This document shows positions 23,139 to 39,989 of a stretch of DNA of 64,000 nucleotides, one piece after another. The stretch's first letter is position 1. Each line of letters begins with the position of its first letter. The notes under the pieces are model-generated. The model was not told the origin of the DNA, did not search any database, and saw nothing but the letters and a program-made list of their open reading frames with translations. The stretch is from Pseudorasbora parva (lineage: Eukaryota; Chordata; Actinopteri; Cypriniformes; Gobionidae), in the NCBI RefSeq assembly GCF_024679245.1, contig NC_090177.1, positions 24,034,950 to 24,098,949 of the forward strand, read 5' to 3'. The position numbers were made by a program, and so were the translations under genes.

Positions 23139-24379
23139 TGCTGCAGAGGAACAACTCCCACAATGCTATGCGGTTAAGGACCCAAAGAGTCTGACCTTTA
23201 ATAAAACAATATAAAGGGATATGTGTATTCTTTCAATTTAGGTTATGGAAATACAAAATATATATTTTTAAATGTAATTAAATGTATCTGCGTGAACCGC
23301 TGCTCAACAAATTAACATCAGGCATTCGCGTGCCGTGCTGCCTATGACCATGACTGTATGCTGCTGTCACGTGCTATCGGTATATTTCCTACTTCCTACT
23401 TCTGAAGTCGTTATTACGAGCTCATCACATTCAAATTTAGCTTTTATTTCCAATTCTTAACTAGGAAACTCGTATCTACGATTAAAAAATGCTTCTTGGG
23501 TCATGTACAATATCAGTTCATTAACGAATACATCTAGCAGAATCATAAAAAAAGTTGTTATAAAATTTGAGCGATATTATGAAATGCTTATTTTACTCCA
23601 TAATTATTAAATTGAATTAAATAAAATCATAAAAAGCTTTGGAACCTGAAACACCATAAAAAATACCCCACTTTCAGGTTTTAAAGCTTATTACGATTCT
23701 ATTTATGTAGTTTTTCCAGGTCGAAGGTAAGTAAATGTCCACCTAAAAAGGCAATATAAGATTTCGTCCTGCTTGACAATACCCCTATTATTTGTGCATT
23801 TTTGATTGTCATTTTAACTAGTCCAGTGCGCCTAGTGCTGTTTAGGCCAGTAGGTGGCAGCACAATACAAAGACAATTTCAAACTTACACTGTTTGTTTG
23901 CACAATTATCTGTTTTCTGCACCCAAACTGTTATTTTACCTTGTAGCCTACGACTCTTGTTACTCACCCGACTGTTATGTTTACATTTCTTTTTTTTCTT
24001 TTTCTTTTTTGCATCATGTTTTGCATGGTCAATAAACTGTATAAACATTGTCAATAAATGAACAAAATCAATTAATACATAATTAAGTAAGTAAATAAAT
24101 AAATAAACCAGAAAAACGATTGGGCTATTTATTTATATTTTTAAAGGGGTGGACAACAACTTGGAAAATTTGCTGATCATTAGGGAAAACTAAAATAAAA
24201 ATAACAAGCTTCACGCCTGCTCATGCAACAGGTTAGCCTACTGTAAATGCTATTATAGTAAACACTCAGCTGAACTACGGTACCAGACATGCAGTTCCTG
24301 CTCTGCTGTTTGCTGGCAGATGAAACAGCCTGAACACTCTCAGTCTGAGCAGTATGGACAAGTGTTGTCAGAAACGGAC
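23139..24379. promoter_or_regulatory. Divergent intergenic region between emc1 and the megf6-like gene
   Basis: A 1241-bp gap separates two start codons that point away from each other, so the promoters may share control elements. A pyrimidine-rich tract with TTTCTTTTTTTTCTTTTTC lies near 23988-24010. No other gene was seen here. Confidence 0.5.
23150..23166 (-). promoter_or_regulatory. emc1: ZNF143/Staf-like site upstream of emc1
   Basis: On the minus strand GCATTGTGGGAGTTGTT lies about 12 bases before the emc1 ATG. It matches the known SBS pattern GCATTNTGGGARTTGTAGT with few changes; such sites are frequent in housekeeping promoters. Confidence 0.45.
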
Positions 24380-30460
<6,081 letters not shown>

Positions 30461-30963
30461 TCAGTTTGTGCAAAATTTACAAAAATACAAAAAGATGTGT
30501 AAATTTATTTGGATGGTCCACCTTAGACATTCTACCGCCTATAACTTTATTAGTAACTTTACAACTAAATGTCGACTAGCAGTCATTAGCGTATTGGTAG
30601 ACTTTGCTTCTCCAATAGACTGACTATAAGTAACTTTGCAACTACACAACTTATTCTACTACAAACCCGATTCCAAAAAAATTTGGGACACTGTACAAAT
30701 TGAAAAAAAAGGAATGTAATAATTTACAAATCTCATAAATTTTAATTTTATTCACAACAGAATATAGATAACATATCAAATGTTGAAAGTAAGTCATTTT
30801 GAAATGTCATGCCAAATATTGCATATTCCAAAAAAGTTGGCACAGGTAGCAATAAGTTAAATGTACATATAAGGAACAGCTGGAGGACAAATTTGCAACT
30901 TTTTATGTCAATTGGCAACATGATTAGGAATAAAAAGAGCCTCTCAGAGTGTCAGTGTCTCTC

Positions 30964-30978
30964 AGAAGTCAAGATGGG
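30964..30978. repeat. 5' target-site duplication of the L1-type element
   Basis: AGAAGTCAAGATGGG, identical to 36262-36276. Confidence 0.93.
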
Positions 30979-31104
30979 GGAGATCACGTGACCCACTGAC
31001 AGGAATGGCCGCTTGAGTCTTGAGCTCCGCTACTCGGCGTCGATTAATCATCCGTTCTCGGCACTACCACGATATATTTGCTTCCTGTGTTCATTTATTA
31101 GTGG

Positions 31105-31950
31105 ATGATGGCTAAACGTCAGCTTTTACCAGCCTCTCCGGAGAAGAAACGGCTGAAAGATCCTGATAACGAAGCGCTGCGCGTCATGATGGCCGACGAG
31201 CTAAAACTACAGCTTGGCGTCGTCAGGGAAATTTTCAAAGAGGAATTTCAACCGATTGCTGAAAGAATTGGTTCCCTGGAGAAAGAGATACGAGTAATCA
31301 GCAACAACTTCGATAATATTCAGACGGCAGTTCGGAAAGTTAAGCAAGAGTCGGCAGAAGTTAAGCTGGCCGTGGACGCACTTCAAGACAAGATGGCGAG
31401 ACTTGAAGACAAGAGCCGTCAATGCAACATACGTCTCGTTGGTCTTAAAGAAGGGGAAGAGGGCAGTGACCCCGTGGGTTTTATGCAAACTCAACTACCC
31501 ATCTGGATCCCTTCCCTTAAAAATGGACCGATAGAGATAGAAAGGGCACATCGCATCTATACCGGTGACAACAGCAGAAAGGGTCCGCGAACATTTATCT
31601 TTAAACTGCTACGTTTTCAGGACCGAAACGCGATCCTAAAAGGAGCCCGCGCCGCAGGTCAGATACTTCATAAAAACAGCTCTCTTCTCTTCTTCCCGGA
31701 TTACAGTAACCAAACTGCCATGAAAAGACGTGCGATGAACCAGTCGAGGAAAAAACTCACGCAGCTTGGAATATCTTCCTTCTTGATTTACCCCGCTACG
31801 ATCAAGGTGACGGATCGCGGATCGACTTCTCTGCTCGAAACGCCAGCTGAAGTGGATTCTTATGTGGACCAACACCAGGCATTCGCTACACCTCTGCCCA
31901 CAGGAGATGAAACGCCAGCCGGAATGTTCATAGACGCCAGCAGCCCGTGA
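31105..31950 (+). CDS. L1-type ORF1 protein (RNA-binding, coiled coil + RRM)
   Basis: A 281-residue protein. Residues about 30-105 form a heptad-rich coiled coil (IGSLEKEIRVIS, ARLEDKSRQ), as in trimeric L1 ORF1p. An RRM-like fold follows with CNIRLVGLKEGEE and TFIFKLLRFQDRNAILKGAR, then a C-terminal domain with LLFFPDYSNQTAMKRRAMNQ. In the family this protein coats the retrotransposon RNA as a chaperone. The ATG at 31105 is preceded by GATG; a second in-frame ATG follows at once. The frame is open throughout, and ORF2 follows after 302 bp. Confidence 0.88.
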   Translation: MMAKRQLLPASPEKKRLKDPDNEALRVMMADELKLQLGVVREIFKEEFQPIAERIGSLEKEIRVISNNFDNIQTAVRKVKQESAEVKLAVDALQDKMARLEDKSRQCNIRLVGLKEGEEGSDPVGFMQTQLPIWIPSLKNGPIEIERAHRIYTGDNSRKGPRTFIFKLLRFQDRNAILKGARAAGQILHKNSSLLFFPDYSNQTAMKRRAMNQSRKKLTQLGISSFLIYPATIKVTDRGSTSLLETPAEVDSYVDQHQAFATPLPTGDETPAGMFIDASSP

Positions 31951-32252
31951 CCGCTATAAAAGGATATAGTGGAGGCTCGTCTATCGCCGCAACAACGCCG
32001 AGCACTATTTTTGAAACTGTGATGCCGAGTCGGCTTGGCCTTTAGGACTCGAGCGATCGACTGTTACTATGGCCACGTATCCAGACGAGTTTATTGTTCT
32101 GGCAGGCAGGAGAGTTCGTTCTAACTCTCTGCTTTCTGCCTTCTCTTTTATTTTTTCTTGTTGTTGTTCATTTAAAGTTCCAGATGCCATGAATTATCCA
32201 TGTGAGTCCACAAATTTTGTTTTATATTCAGAATGCATGTTACGACTGATTT

Positions 32253-35200
32253 ATGGCTCTTAATATAGTATCTTGGAATGTCAATGGTTTAAATGGTGCC
32301 ATTAAGAGAACCAAATGTTTAGATTATTTAAGATCTAAACGCGCATCTGTTGTATTAATACAAGAATCTCACTTAAAAGCCTGTGACGTACATCGTTTTC
32401 AGAATAGGCACTATAAATTAGTCTCTTTTTCTTCATCTGCTAATAAATCTAAAGGGGTCCTGGTTTTGATAGCGCGCCACCTCCCCTTTTCCATACATTG
32501 TTCTAAAAGTGATGCAGATGGGCGCATTACTTGCGTATTCGGCACATGGTCAAATATTAAATGTGCATTTATTTCAGTATATGCCCCCAATGAATATGAT
32601 AAAGAGTTCTATCAACAGCTTAACCGTATCATTCTAAGTATTAATGACTACCATCTAGTGATAGGCGGGGATTTTAATACTGTGCATAATCCCCTACTTG
32701 ACAGGTCTCAAATATCTCACTCTGATTCTGCCTCTTCAAAGTTATTTAATGATTTTATAAAACAGACCAATGTGTGTGACATTTGGCGACTGAGGAATGA
32801 TAGTGCCAAAAACTATACGTTCTTTTCGGCCCGCCACAAATCCTATTCACGCATTGATTATCTGCTTATATCCCCTGCTTATATCCCCTTTATCGATAAC
32901 GCTGATATATTACCCCTTCTTCTTTCAGACCACTCCCCGGTAACTTTATGTCTTCTTCCATTTTCTGCTCCCTCTGGGCGTAAGCGTTGGAGGTTTAATA
33001 CATCCCTACTGCATGATCAAGATTTCCTATCACAACTCCGTACCTCCCTATTAGAGTTTATTGAACTGAATAGGGGTTCTACGAATAATCCCCAATCTTT
33101 ATGGGAGGTAACAAAATGCTTTATCAGAGGGAAATGCATTGGGTTCTCTTCTTTTCGTCAGAAATCTAGGAATGGCCGTAGAAATGAGTTGGAAAGACAA
33201 ATTCAAGAGTTGGAGCAGAATCTTAAAAAAAACACCTATTGTCAAAAGAAGGTCAAAGAACTAAATGCACTTAAATCGGAGTTAAAGGGATTTCTTTTTC
33301 ACAGAGCTGAATTTATTATGCATCGAACAAAGCAAAGTTATTACTTCAACGGTGAAAGACCAAGTAAATTATTAGCATTACGGATCAAACAGATGGAATC
33401 TAGAGCAAACATAAATGCTGTAAAGAATGACGGTATTTTATGCACCCAACCTGAAGATATAAACCAAATTTTTAAAAATTATTATGAACAATTGTACACT
33501 TCTAATTCTTCTATAAACTATGAGCAACAAAAGTCTTTTCTGCAAAAGTTTCACCTTCCTAAAATTGATGAACACCATGAGATGATGCTAAATTGTCCCG
33601 TGTCGCTTGAAGAGCTAAAACTGGCCCTGGACACTATGCCAAAAAACAAAGCTCCAGGTAGTGACGGAATTCCCCCTGAATTAATTTCTGCTATCTGGGA
33701 TATAGTATCACCACTTATTCTAAACTCTTTTAATTTTGCAATTGAAAATGGAGCCCTGCATAGGGACCAAAACACAGCTCTCATTACCCTTTTACTTAAG
33801 AAGGGCAAGGATCCCACAGAATGTGCTAGCTACCGACCTATTAGTTTAATTACCACCGATGCAAAACTTTTTGCCAAAACTCTAGCTCTTCGATTGGGTA
33901 AATGCATAGATAAGATCATTAACTACGATCAGTCCGGTTTTCTTAAAAATCGCTTCGCATCCGATAACATTAGGAGACTGTTACACATCATTCATAGATC
34001 AAATTCTTACACGGCCTCCTCCGCAGTCATTTCACTGGACGCGGAGAAGGCCTTTGATAGAATCGAATGGAGCTTTCTTTGGTCGGTCCTGGAACATGTA
34101 GGGGCTGGACAAGGCTTTATTAAAATGATTAGAACTCTTTATAATAGCTGCTCAGCCCGTGTTCTTACCGGCTCCTTAGTATCTCTACCTTTTCCTCTTG
34201 GTCGGGGTACCCGCCAAGGATGTCCACTATCGCCTTTACTTTTTACTTTATCAATAGAGCCGTTGGCTCAAGCAGTACGTCAGTGGTCAACTATTAAACC
34301 CATTATTTGTGTAAACACTTTGCATAAAATCTCTCTTTATGCTGATGACATTTTGCTCTATGTTTCCAATATTTCCACGTCCGTTCCTGAATGTTTAAAA
34401 CTTTTTGAAATATTTGGTTCTCTCTCGGGTTACAAAATTAATTGGAATAAATCAGCCTTAATACCTCTTAATGACTCAGCGAGACAGGAATCTAATAGCC
34501 TGCCTCCCGTGATCCCCATTGTTAAACAGTTTACATATTTGGGAATCACCATATCTCATCCAATTCATCTTATTCCTAAATGTAATTATCAAACCCTTCT
34601 GAATAAGATCAAAGAAGATTTAGAGAGGTGGTCCCCCTTATGTTTAGCTCTTCACGGAAGAATATCCACTATTAAAATGAATGTGCTTCCTAGGGTTAAT
34701 TTTTTATTCTCCATGTTACCGTTAGCACCTCCTGAGTGTTTTTTCAAAGAGCTCAGCACGGCTATTTCTAGATTTATCTGGAATAAGAAGAGACCCAGAA
34801 TCCGACTCAAGACAATGCAGCGTAAGAAACTGGATGGGGGTCTGTCATTTCCTGATTTCAAATTATATAACTTGGCGTTTCAAATAAGACCAATCAAGAC
34901 CTGGGTCAATCCTGATTCTCTGGTTCCTTGGCGAGATTTAGAAGTGAATATTACCCATCCTGTTCGCCTACAAGATCTACCCTTTTCAGGTATCTCCAAA
35001 TGCTCTAAGAAAAACTATGGACCAATTGTCGAATACTCCCTTGATGTGTGGAAAAAGATTGAGAAAATTATGGGAGGCCCCTTTTTATACACCAAATTAA
35101 CACCATTATGGCATAATACTGCTTTACGTACTGGTAACAAACCCTTTGTTTTTAAAGCTTGGTCCAATCTAGGTGTTCACACCCTGAATGATATTTTCGG

Positions 35201-36011
35201 TGACGAGGGCATCAAATCATTTCAGGACTTAAACATAGAGTTCTCCTTACCTGGATTTTCTTTCTTTTTATATTTAAGATTGAGGTCAGCCTTGAAAGCT
35301 TATGGCGTCCCTTGGGTCACTGGCGTCTTGCCACATCCTCTGTGGGAGTGGCTAGACCCTGATACCCCCTATAGTGGCTTAGTTTCCAAGGTCTATAATT
35401 CAACTCTTTCATTGCAATACTCTTATATTCCAGCCGTCTACTCTTGGGAAAAGGAAGGTTTAGCTAAACCTGATTGGGCTGTGGTATGGGCCAGATGTTT
35501 CACAGCATCTAAGAACCTGGCACACCAAATGATTCATTACAAATGTATTAACAGAGCTTATATCACTCCTAGTATATTATATAAGATGCATTTTAGACCT
35601 AATCCATACTGTCATTTATGTACGACATCTACAGTAGGTTCTTATTTGCACATGTTTTGGGAATGCCCAACAGTGGTTCCTTTCTGGACTTTTGTTTGTA
35701 CGACTCTTTCTGATATTCTACACGTTAATATACCTCAGGACCCTGTGATATTTCTGCTTTTAGACGATTCCGCTCTCCAACTAAACGCTCACCAAAACAG
35801 GACCATATTGGCAGCAAGCACTGCTGCCAAAAAGACTATTCTAAAACTATGGATAGAACCATCCATCCCAACAACTTTCCTTTGGCTATCCTACTTCAGA
35901 GACATTGTCTTACTAGAAAGTACCACTGCCAAGCTCAACGGCGCAAAGGAAAAAACTATTCAGAGTTGGACAGAAATAGCAAAGATATTATTAGACAAGC
36001 TGAAATGTTGA
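32253..36011 (+). CDS. L1-type ORF2 protein (APE endonuclease + reverse transcriptase)
   Basis: A 1252-residue open frame. The N-terminal apurinic-type endonuclease shows Asn9 in SWNVNGL, Glu38 in IQESHL, Tyr110 in VYAPNE, Asp140 and Asn142 in GGDFN, and Asp226-His227 in SDHSPV, a complete active site. The reverse transcriptase includes SYRPISLITTDAKLFAK near 525, GTRQGCPLSPLLF near 655 and the catalytic LYADDILLY (YADD 696-699). Near 1119-1139 lies the Cys/His motif CHLC...HMFWEC typical of L1 C-termini. No frameshift or stop is seen. It would nick target DNA and prime cDNA synthesis from element RNA. The length matches full-length L1 ORF2. Confidence 0.95.
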   Translation: MALNIVSWNVNGLNGAIKRTKCLDYLRSKRASVVLIQESHLKACDVHRFQNRHYKLVSFSSSANKSKGVLVLIARHLPFSIHCSKSDADGRITCVFGTWSNIKCAFISVYAPNEYDKEFYQQLNRIILSINDYHLVIGGDFNTVHNPLLDRSQISHSDSASSKLFNDFIKQTNVCDIWRLRNDSAKNYTFFSARHKSYSRIDYLLISPAYIPFIDNADILPLLLSDHSPVTLCLLPFSAPSGRKRWRFNTSLLHDQDFLSQLRTSLLEFIELNRGSTNNPQSLWEVTKCFIRGKCIGFSSFRQKSRNGRRNELERQIQELEQNLKKNTYCQKKVKELNALKSELKGFLFHRAEFIMHRTKQSYYFNGERPSKLLALRIKQMESRANINAVKNDGILCTQPEDINQIFKNYYEQLYTSNSSINYEQQKSFLQKFHLPKIDEHHEMMLNCPVSLEELKLALDTMPKNKAPGSDGIPPELISAIWDIVSPLILNSFNFAIENGALHRDQNTALITLLLKKGKDPTECASYRPISLITTDAKLFAKTLALRLGKCIDKIINYDQSGFLKNRFASDNIRRLLHIIHRSNSYTASSAVISLDAEKAFDRIEWSFLWSVLEHVGAGQGFIKMIRTLYNSCSARVLTGSLVSLPFPLGRGTRQGCPLSPLLFTLSIEPLAQAVRQWSTIKPIICVNTLHKISLYADDILLYVSNISTSVPECLKLFEIFGSLSGYKINWNKSALIPLNDSARQESNSLPPVIPIVKQFTYLGITISHPIHLIPKCNYQTLLNKIKEDLERWSPLCLALHGRISTIKMNVLPRVNFLFSMLPLAPPECFFKELSTAISRFIWNKKRPRIRLKTMQRKKLDGGLSFPDFKLYNLAFQIRPIKTWVNPDSLVPWRDLEVNITHPVRLQDLPFSGISKCSKKNYGPIVEYSLDVWKKIEKIMGGPFLYTKLTPLWHNTALRTGNKPFVFKAWSNLGVHTLNDIFGDEGIKSFQDLNIEFSLPGFSFFLYLRLRSALKAYGVPWVTGVLPHPLWEWLDPDTPYSGLVSKVYNSTLSLQYSYIPAVYSWEKEGLAKPDWAVVWARCFTASKNLAHQMIHYKCINRAYITPSILYKMHFRPNPYCHLCTTSTVGSYLHMFWECPTVVPFWTFVCTTLSDILHVNIPQDPVIFLLLDDSALQLNAHQNRTILAASTAAKKTILKLWIEPSIPTTFLWLSYFRDIVLLESTTAKLNGAKEKTIQSWTEIAKILLDKLKC

Positions 36012-36261
36012 CATTCTACCTTTTCTTTTCTTTCCTTCATTTCATATATGTGTATACATATGTATATGTACTATTTATTATTTATTATTACTTATCTATC
36101 TAGTTTATTACTATTATTATTATTTTTATTTTATTTTTATTTTTTATTTTTCTTCTCAATGTGAACTGTTTTCATGGCATCTGTCTGTATATAGTTCATT
36201 GGAGCTTTGATATGTTCCTGGAATATGAATAAATTTTAAAAATTTTGATCCAAAAAAAAAA

Positions 36262-36276
36262 AGAAGTCAAGATGGG
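36262..36276. repeat. 3' target-site duplication of the L1-type element
   Basis: AGAAGTCAAGATGGG directly after the A-run; Tc1 element sequence resumes with CAGAGGATCACC. Confidence 0.93.
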
Positions 36277-36483
36277 CAGAGGATCACCAATTCCCCCAGT
36301 GCTGCGGCAAAAAAATAGTGGAGCAATATCAGAAAGGAGTTTCTCAGAGAAACATTGCAGAGTTTGACGTTATCATCATCTACAGTGCATAATATCATCC
36401 AAAGCTTCAGAGAATCTGAAACAATCTCTGTATGTAAGGGTCAAGGCCGGAAAACCATACTGGATGCCTGTGATCTTAGGGCC
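36272..36483 (+). pseudogene. Tc1-like transposase, N-terminal remnant
   Basis: It starts MGRGSPIPPVLR at the ATG that overlaps the duplication; a frameshift follows within about 30 codons. Later frames show a helix-turn-helix-like segment before the sequence is cut by an insertion at TTAA. Confidence 0.65.
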
Positions 36484-36577
36484 TTAAAGGGTTAGTTCAC
36501 CCAAAAATGAAATTTATGTCATTAATGGCTCACCCTTATGTCGCTCCACACCGGTAACACCTCAGTTCATCTTACAG

Positions 36578-37743
36578 TTTACAGTTTTTCTCAGTCAATT
36601 TAGTACTTTTCTCCAAACTCAGGTAACTGCTCTCAAAACATTTAACACAGTGATCTTTCCACTTTGTAATTGTCCTTAACAGATAGCAAATTCTCCTTTA
36701 TTTCATACAAATTACAAATCAAAAGCATAATTTTTTTTTAAACACTGTGCACAAAATTCCCTAATGTTATCACAGCAGTTCATACAGCCAAACAAATCTT
36801 TAATATCAGGAAAAATATTTGCAGCTTTTTCATTGGTCTTCACAAAGATCACACTCTTAGAAGAAAAGGTTTTATCGGCGCTACGTATTTGGAATCCTTA
36901 AAAGGTTATAGAAGTATAGTTGAGTATACTCCAATGACCCTTTTATGCTAAAAGGGTTCTATAATGACAAGAAATAACCCTTTTGGCACTTAAAAAGGGT
37001 CCTATATAGAACACTGTAAAAAAAGGCATTTCTTATCAAAGAAAAAATTGCATTTCTTATCTTAGCAAAAACTCTCTTAATTTTGAGTTATTTTTTCCTA
37101 AAAGACAATTACTTTTGCTTATCTAGTAAATAATTCTTGTTTTAAGAATGTTTAGATGTTTGGACTAGAAACAAGACAAAAATACTATGTAAGAAAAGCC
37201 TTTATTGCAGTAAACCTTTTAGGGGTTTCAACTACGTAGCGCTGATAGAACCTTTTCTTCTAAGAGTGCACAAGCATTTTTGTACTATTTTCAAAACACA
37301 ACAAACAAAACTCTGTGAACTGATGCAATTTAATCCACAGAAATTCAATTTGGCCAACTAAAAAATTTAGATGTGATCAATCACTTGAAAATTTTAAATT
37401 GGAGGCCTGAATTTTTTTTTTACAGTGTATACAACTAAACTCGTCATTAAAGAACTTTGAAGAACACAATTAAAGAACATGATAAATGTGTATTTTCATT
37501 CATGTATTTGTGTATACAGCTGATTTTTTAAATTAAATCAACAGAGCACACACTTGTTGTTTTAATGTTAGTATTTATTTTTGATAAATGCATTAATAGA
37601 ATAAACTGCAGTGCTTCATTATGCAATGAGTACTGAACTGTTTTGCCAACATAAGAGTGTGTTTAGTTTGCTGTGTTAATAGTTTTGAGAGCAACTAAAT
37701 TAATTTGGAGAAATGTGTCAAATCGATTGAGAAATACTGTAAA
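36578..37743. mobile_element. Nested MITE with TTTACAGTTTTTCTC ends
   Basis: The left end TTTACAGTTTTTCTCAGTCA and the right end TCGATTGAGAAATACTGTAAA are inverted, and sub-terminal blocks also pair (CTGCTCTCAAAAC with GTTTTGAGAGCA). Confidence 0.65.
36852..37268. mobile_element. Innermost MITE with CACTCTTAGAAGAAAAGG ends
   Basis: The termini CACTCTTAGAAGAAAAGG and CCTTTTCTTCTAAGAGTG are perfect complements. It lies inside the 36578-37743 element. Confidence 0.75.
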
Positions 37744-39054
37744 GGGGGTGAAATGCTGTTTCATGCATACTGAGCTTTTTACACTGTTAAAGACTTGGAT
37801 TCCCATCCTAAACATAGACAAAGTTTCAAAAACTAAAGTTGGACGTTTGATTGAGTATTTCTGTGTCAAAAATACTCCTTCCGGTTTCTCACAAGTTTCG
37901 GGGAGTTTCTCACAAGTACGAGTCCGCTTGACGTCAACGGGCTCTTCTCTCGGAAGGGTGTGGGCGCGTTGACCAGACCGAGAGAGCAAATGCACGCCCA
38001 TAAACACTGCTCTCAAGGTGCAGATCCACTCGCTCGTGCAATACTTCTGTTGCGCCGCACTCCACTTTATTCCTATGGGTAACGTCAAGCGACTTTAACG
38101 CACCCGCATAGCATTCCGGGAAGGCAGCACTGCATTTGAAACGATTTGAACGCAGAAATGACAGGAAGCGTCACAACATCACGCTTCAGTCGTGTCGCAA
38201 AAAGTGGATCTCCGCGGTCACTGCTGTCACAGGACTTCACCAAATAAACAGTTAACTTACCAAAGAAGTGTGTTTTTGACGGAGCGGTCCCAACGATAAA
38301 GGTTCAAGGTCGTGCTTTGGAAGTAAAACTGCTTCAAATGTCTATGGTGTTGGCTATTGTCAGATACTTTGAGTAAACATCAGTTAACAACTTGATCGTG
38401 TATAACGTTAGTTAATTTATCAATGGAGCATGCGATCTATGGTGTGTGTTTAAATACATTTGTTTAGCTGACCAATATAGGTGTCAGTTTGTTTATTGTA
38501 AAACCACCCAAACTCCTTTGTTTTTTATACACTATCTGATGTGCAAAACCGTTTTGCTTGCTACTGCTAAAGTTTAGTCGCATACAATAGTCCATAAACT
38601 GAATCATGTCCTCATAAACTGCGAGTAAACAAACGCAAATGTTGACAGGCCACTAAATACAGTACATACCACAGAGACGGACGTCCTGCTGTTGCTGCTT
38701 CTCCTGTTTAATTTATTTCAGCCTCCGGATCTGATCATATATGTATTAGTTGAATCTGATTGATAGCCATTGTTTATTTAGGGTAACGTTTTCTTCTCCA
38801 CGCTTGATGATGTCAGCTTTCAGAGGGTCTAATGCAGTAGCTCCGCGCTCATCATTCTTTAGCTCCGCCTCCGCCCACACGATACGCCTCCATCTGCTCG
38901 TTTTTTTTTTCTCGGAAAGACTCGGTACAGCCTATCTTTCTTTTAGAAATATAATAAAACTAAAAGCTTTTCAGAGATATGAAGGATGCAACTCTATAGG
39001 TACTCAAGATTGATATGAGATTGACTGAAACTGAGTGTTTCACCCCTCCTTTAA
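37739..39054. mobile_element. DNA element with GGGGGTGAAA / TTTCACCCCTCC ends
   Basis: The ends TAAAGGGGGTGAAATGCTG and TGTTTCACCCCTCCTTTAA are inverted. Internal GC-rich coding-like sequence has no long intact ORF. It abuts the preceding MITE. Confidence 0.6.
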
Positions 39055-39306
39055 AATATTTTATATTTAGTCCGACAGCGTATCTAAGTGTATGCACACT
39101 ATACTGTCCATGTCCAGAAAGGGAATAAAAACATCATCAAAGATGTCACCATATGTGACATCAGTTAGTTAATTAGAATCTCTTGAAGCTAAAAAAATAC
39201 ATTTTGGTCCAAAAATAACAAAAACTACGACTTTAGTCTTCTCTTCCACATTTGTTTTCAAACCTCAAATAAAGATTCAAACGGTTATGAATCAGCGTAC
39301 TGATTC

Positions 39307-39543
39307 ATGATTCGGCTTGCCAATGAAAGGTATATCCAAGTTCTAGAACAACATATGCTCCCATTCAGACGTCGTCTCTTTCAGGGAAGAACTTTCCAAC
39401 ATGACAATGCCAGACCACATACTGCATCAATTACAACATCATGGCTGCATAGAAGAAGGATCCGGGTACTGAAATGGCCAGCCTGCAGTTCAGATCTTTC
39501 ACCCATAGAAAACATTTGGCGCATCATAAGGAGGAAGATGTGA
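39307..39543 (+). pseudogene. Tc1-like transposase, C-terminal remnant
   Basis: It encodes RYIQVLEQHMLPFRRRLFQ, HDNARPHTAS and SPIENIWRI. The last two include the second-half catalytic motifs with the glutamate retained, but the N-terminal and middle parts are separated or lost. Confidence 0.85.
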
Positions 39544-39616
39544 CAAAGAAGACCTAAGACAGTTGAGCAACTAGAAGCCTGTATTAGACAAGCTTGGGAC
39601 TTGGTTGAGGAGATTC

Positions 39617-39694
39617 CCCCCTTCTATGTAAAGTGCTTTGAGTGCCTTGAAAAGCGCTATATAAATCGAACGCATTATTATTATTATTATTATT
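39617..39694 (+). mobile_element. L2-type LINE/SINE tail insertion
   Basis: GTAAAGTGCTTTGAGTGCCT then GAAAAGCGCTATATAAAT and a (TTA)n tail, inserted near the end of the Tc1 element. Confidence 0.65.
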
Positions 39695-39989
39695 AAACTT
39701 GAGCAACTCTTCTCAGTCCCCAGACGTTTGCAGACTTGTATAAAAAGATGAGGGGATGCCACACAGTGGTAAACATGGCCTTGTCCCAACTTGTTTGAGA
39801 TGTTTTGATGCCATGACATTTAAAATCAACATTTTTTCCATAAAATGATACATTTTCTCAGTTTGAACATTTGATATGTCATGTTGTATTCTGAATAAAA
39901 TATTGAAATTTGAAACTTTCCACATCATTGCATTCTGTTTTGATTTACAATTTGTACAGTTTCCCAACTTTTTTGGAATTGGGTTTGTA

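Larger units (their letters stand above)
30979..36261 (+). mobile_element. Full-length L1-type (Tx1/Swimmer-like) non-LTR retrotransposon
   Basis: A 5.28-kb insertion with a 126-bp 5' leader, ORF1, a 302-bp spacer, ORF2 and a 3' UTR ending in an A-run. Identical 15-bp duplications AGAAGTCAAGATGGG flank it (30964-30978 and 36262-36276). Both ORFs are open, so it is young. It lies in sense orientation to the megf6-like gene. Assignment to the L1 clade rests on ORF1 and ORF2 architecture; the subfamily is a guess. Confidence 0.92.
36484..39321. mobile_element. Family B-related TTAA element with further MITEs inside it
   Basis: It begins TTAAAGGGTTAGTTCACCC within the transposase gene. The right part (about 39055-39321) carries ATACATTTTGGTCCAAAAAT, consistent with the same element. 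Middle transposase sequence is missing, so insertion may have been accompanied by deletion. Exact right end unclear. Confidence 0.5.
30662..39987 (+). mobile_element. Tc1-like transposon carrying multiple nested insertions
   Basis: The termini CAAACCCGATTCCAAAAAAA and the complement of CAAACCCAATTCCAAAAAAG bound the element, with TA on each side. Transposase traces lie at 36272 and 39307. Its 9.3-kb span is caused by later insertions: an L1-type retrotransposon at 30979-36261, a TTAA-type element from 36484 with other MITEs within it, and an L2-type tail near 39617. Confidence 0.8.

Noticed and set aside
32253..36011. Treating the 1252-codon ORF as a host gene
   Set aside because: Its endonuclease and YADD reverse-transcriptase motifs, ORF1 partner, A-tail and target duplications mark it as a retrotransposon.
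37663..38088. 141-codon minus-strand ORF
   Set aside because: It spans the junction of two mobile elements and has no family similarity.
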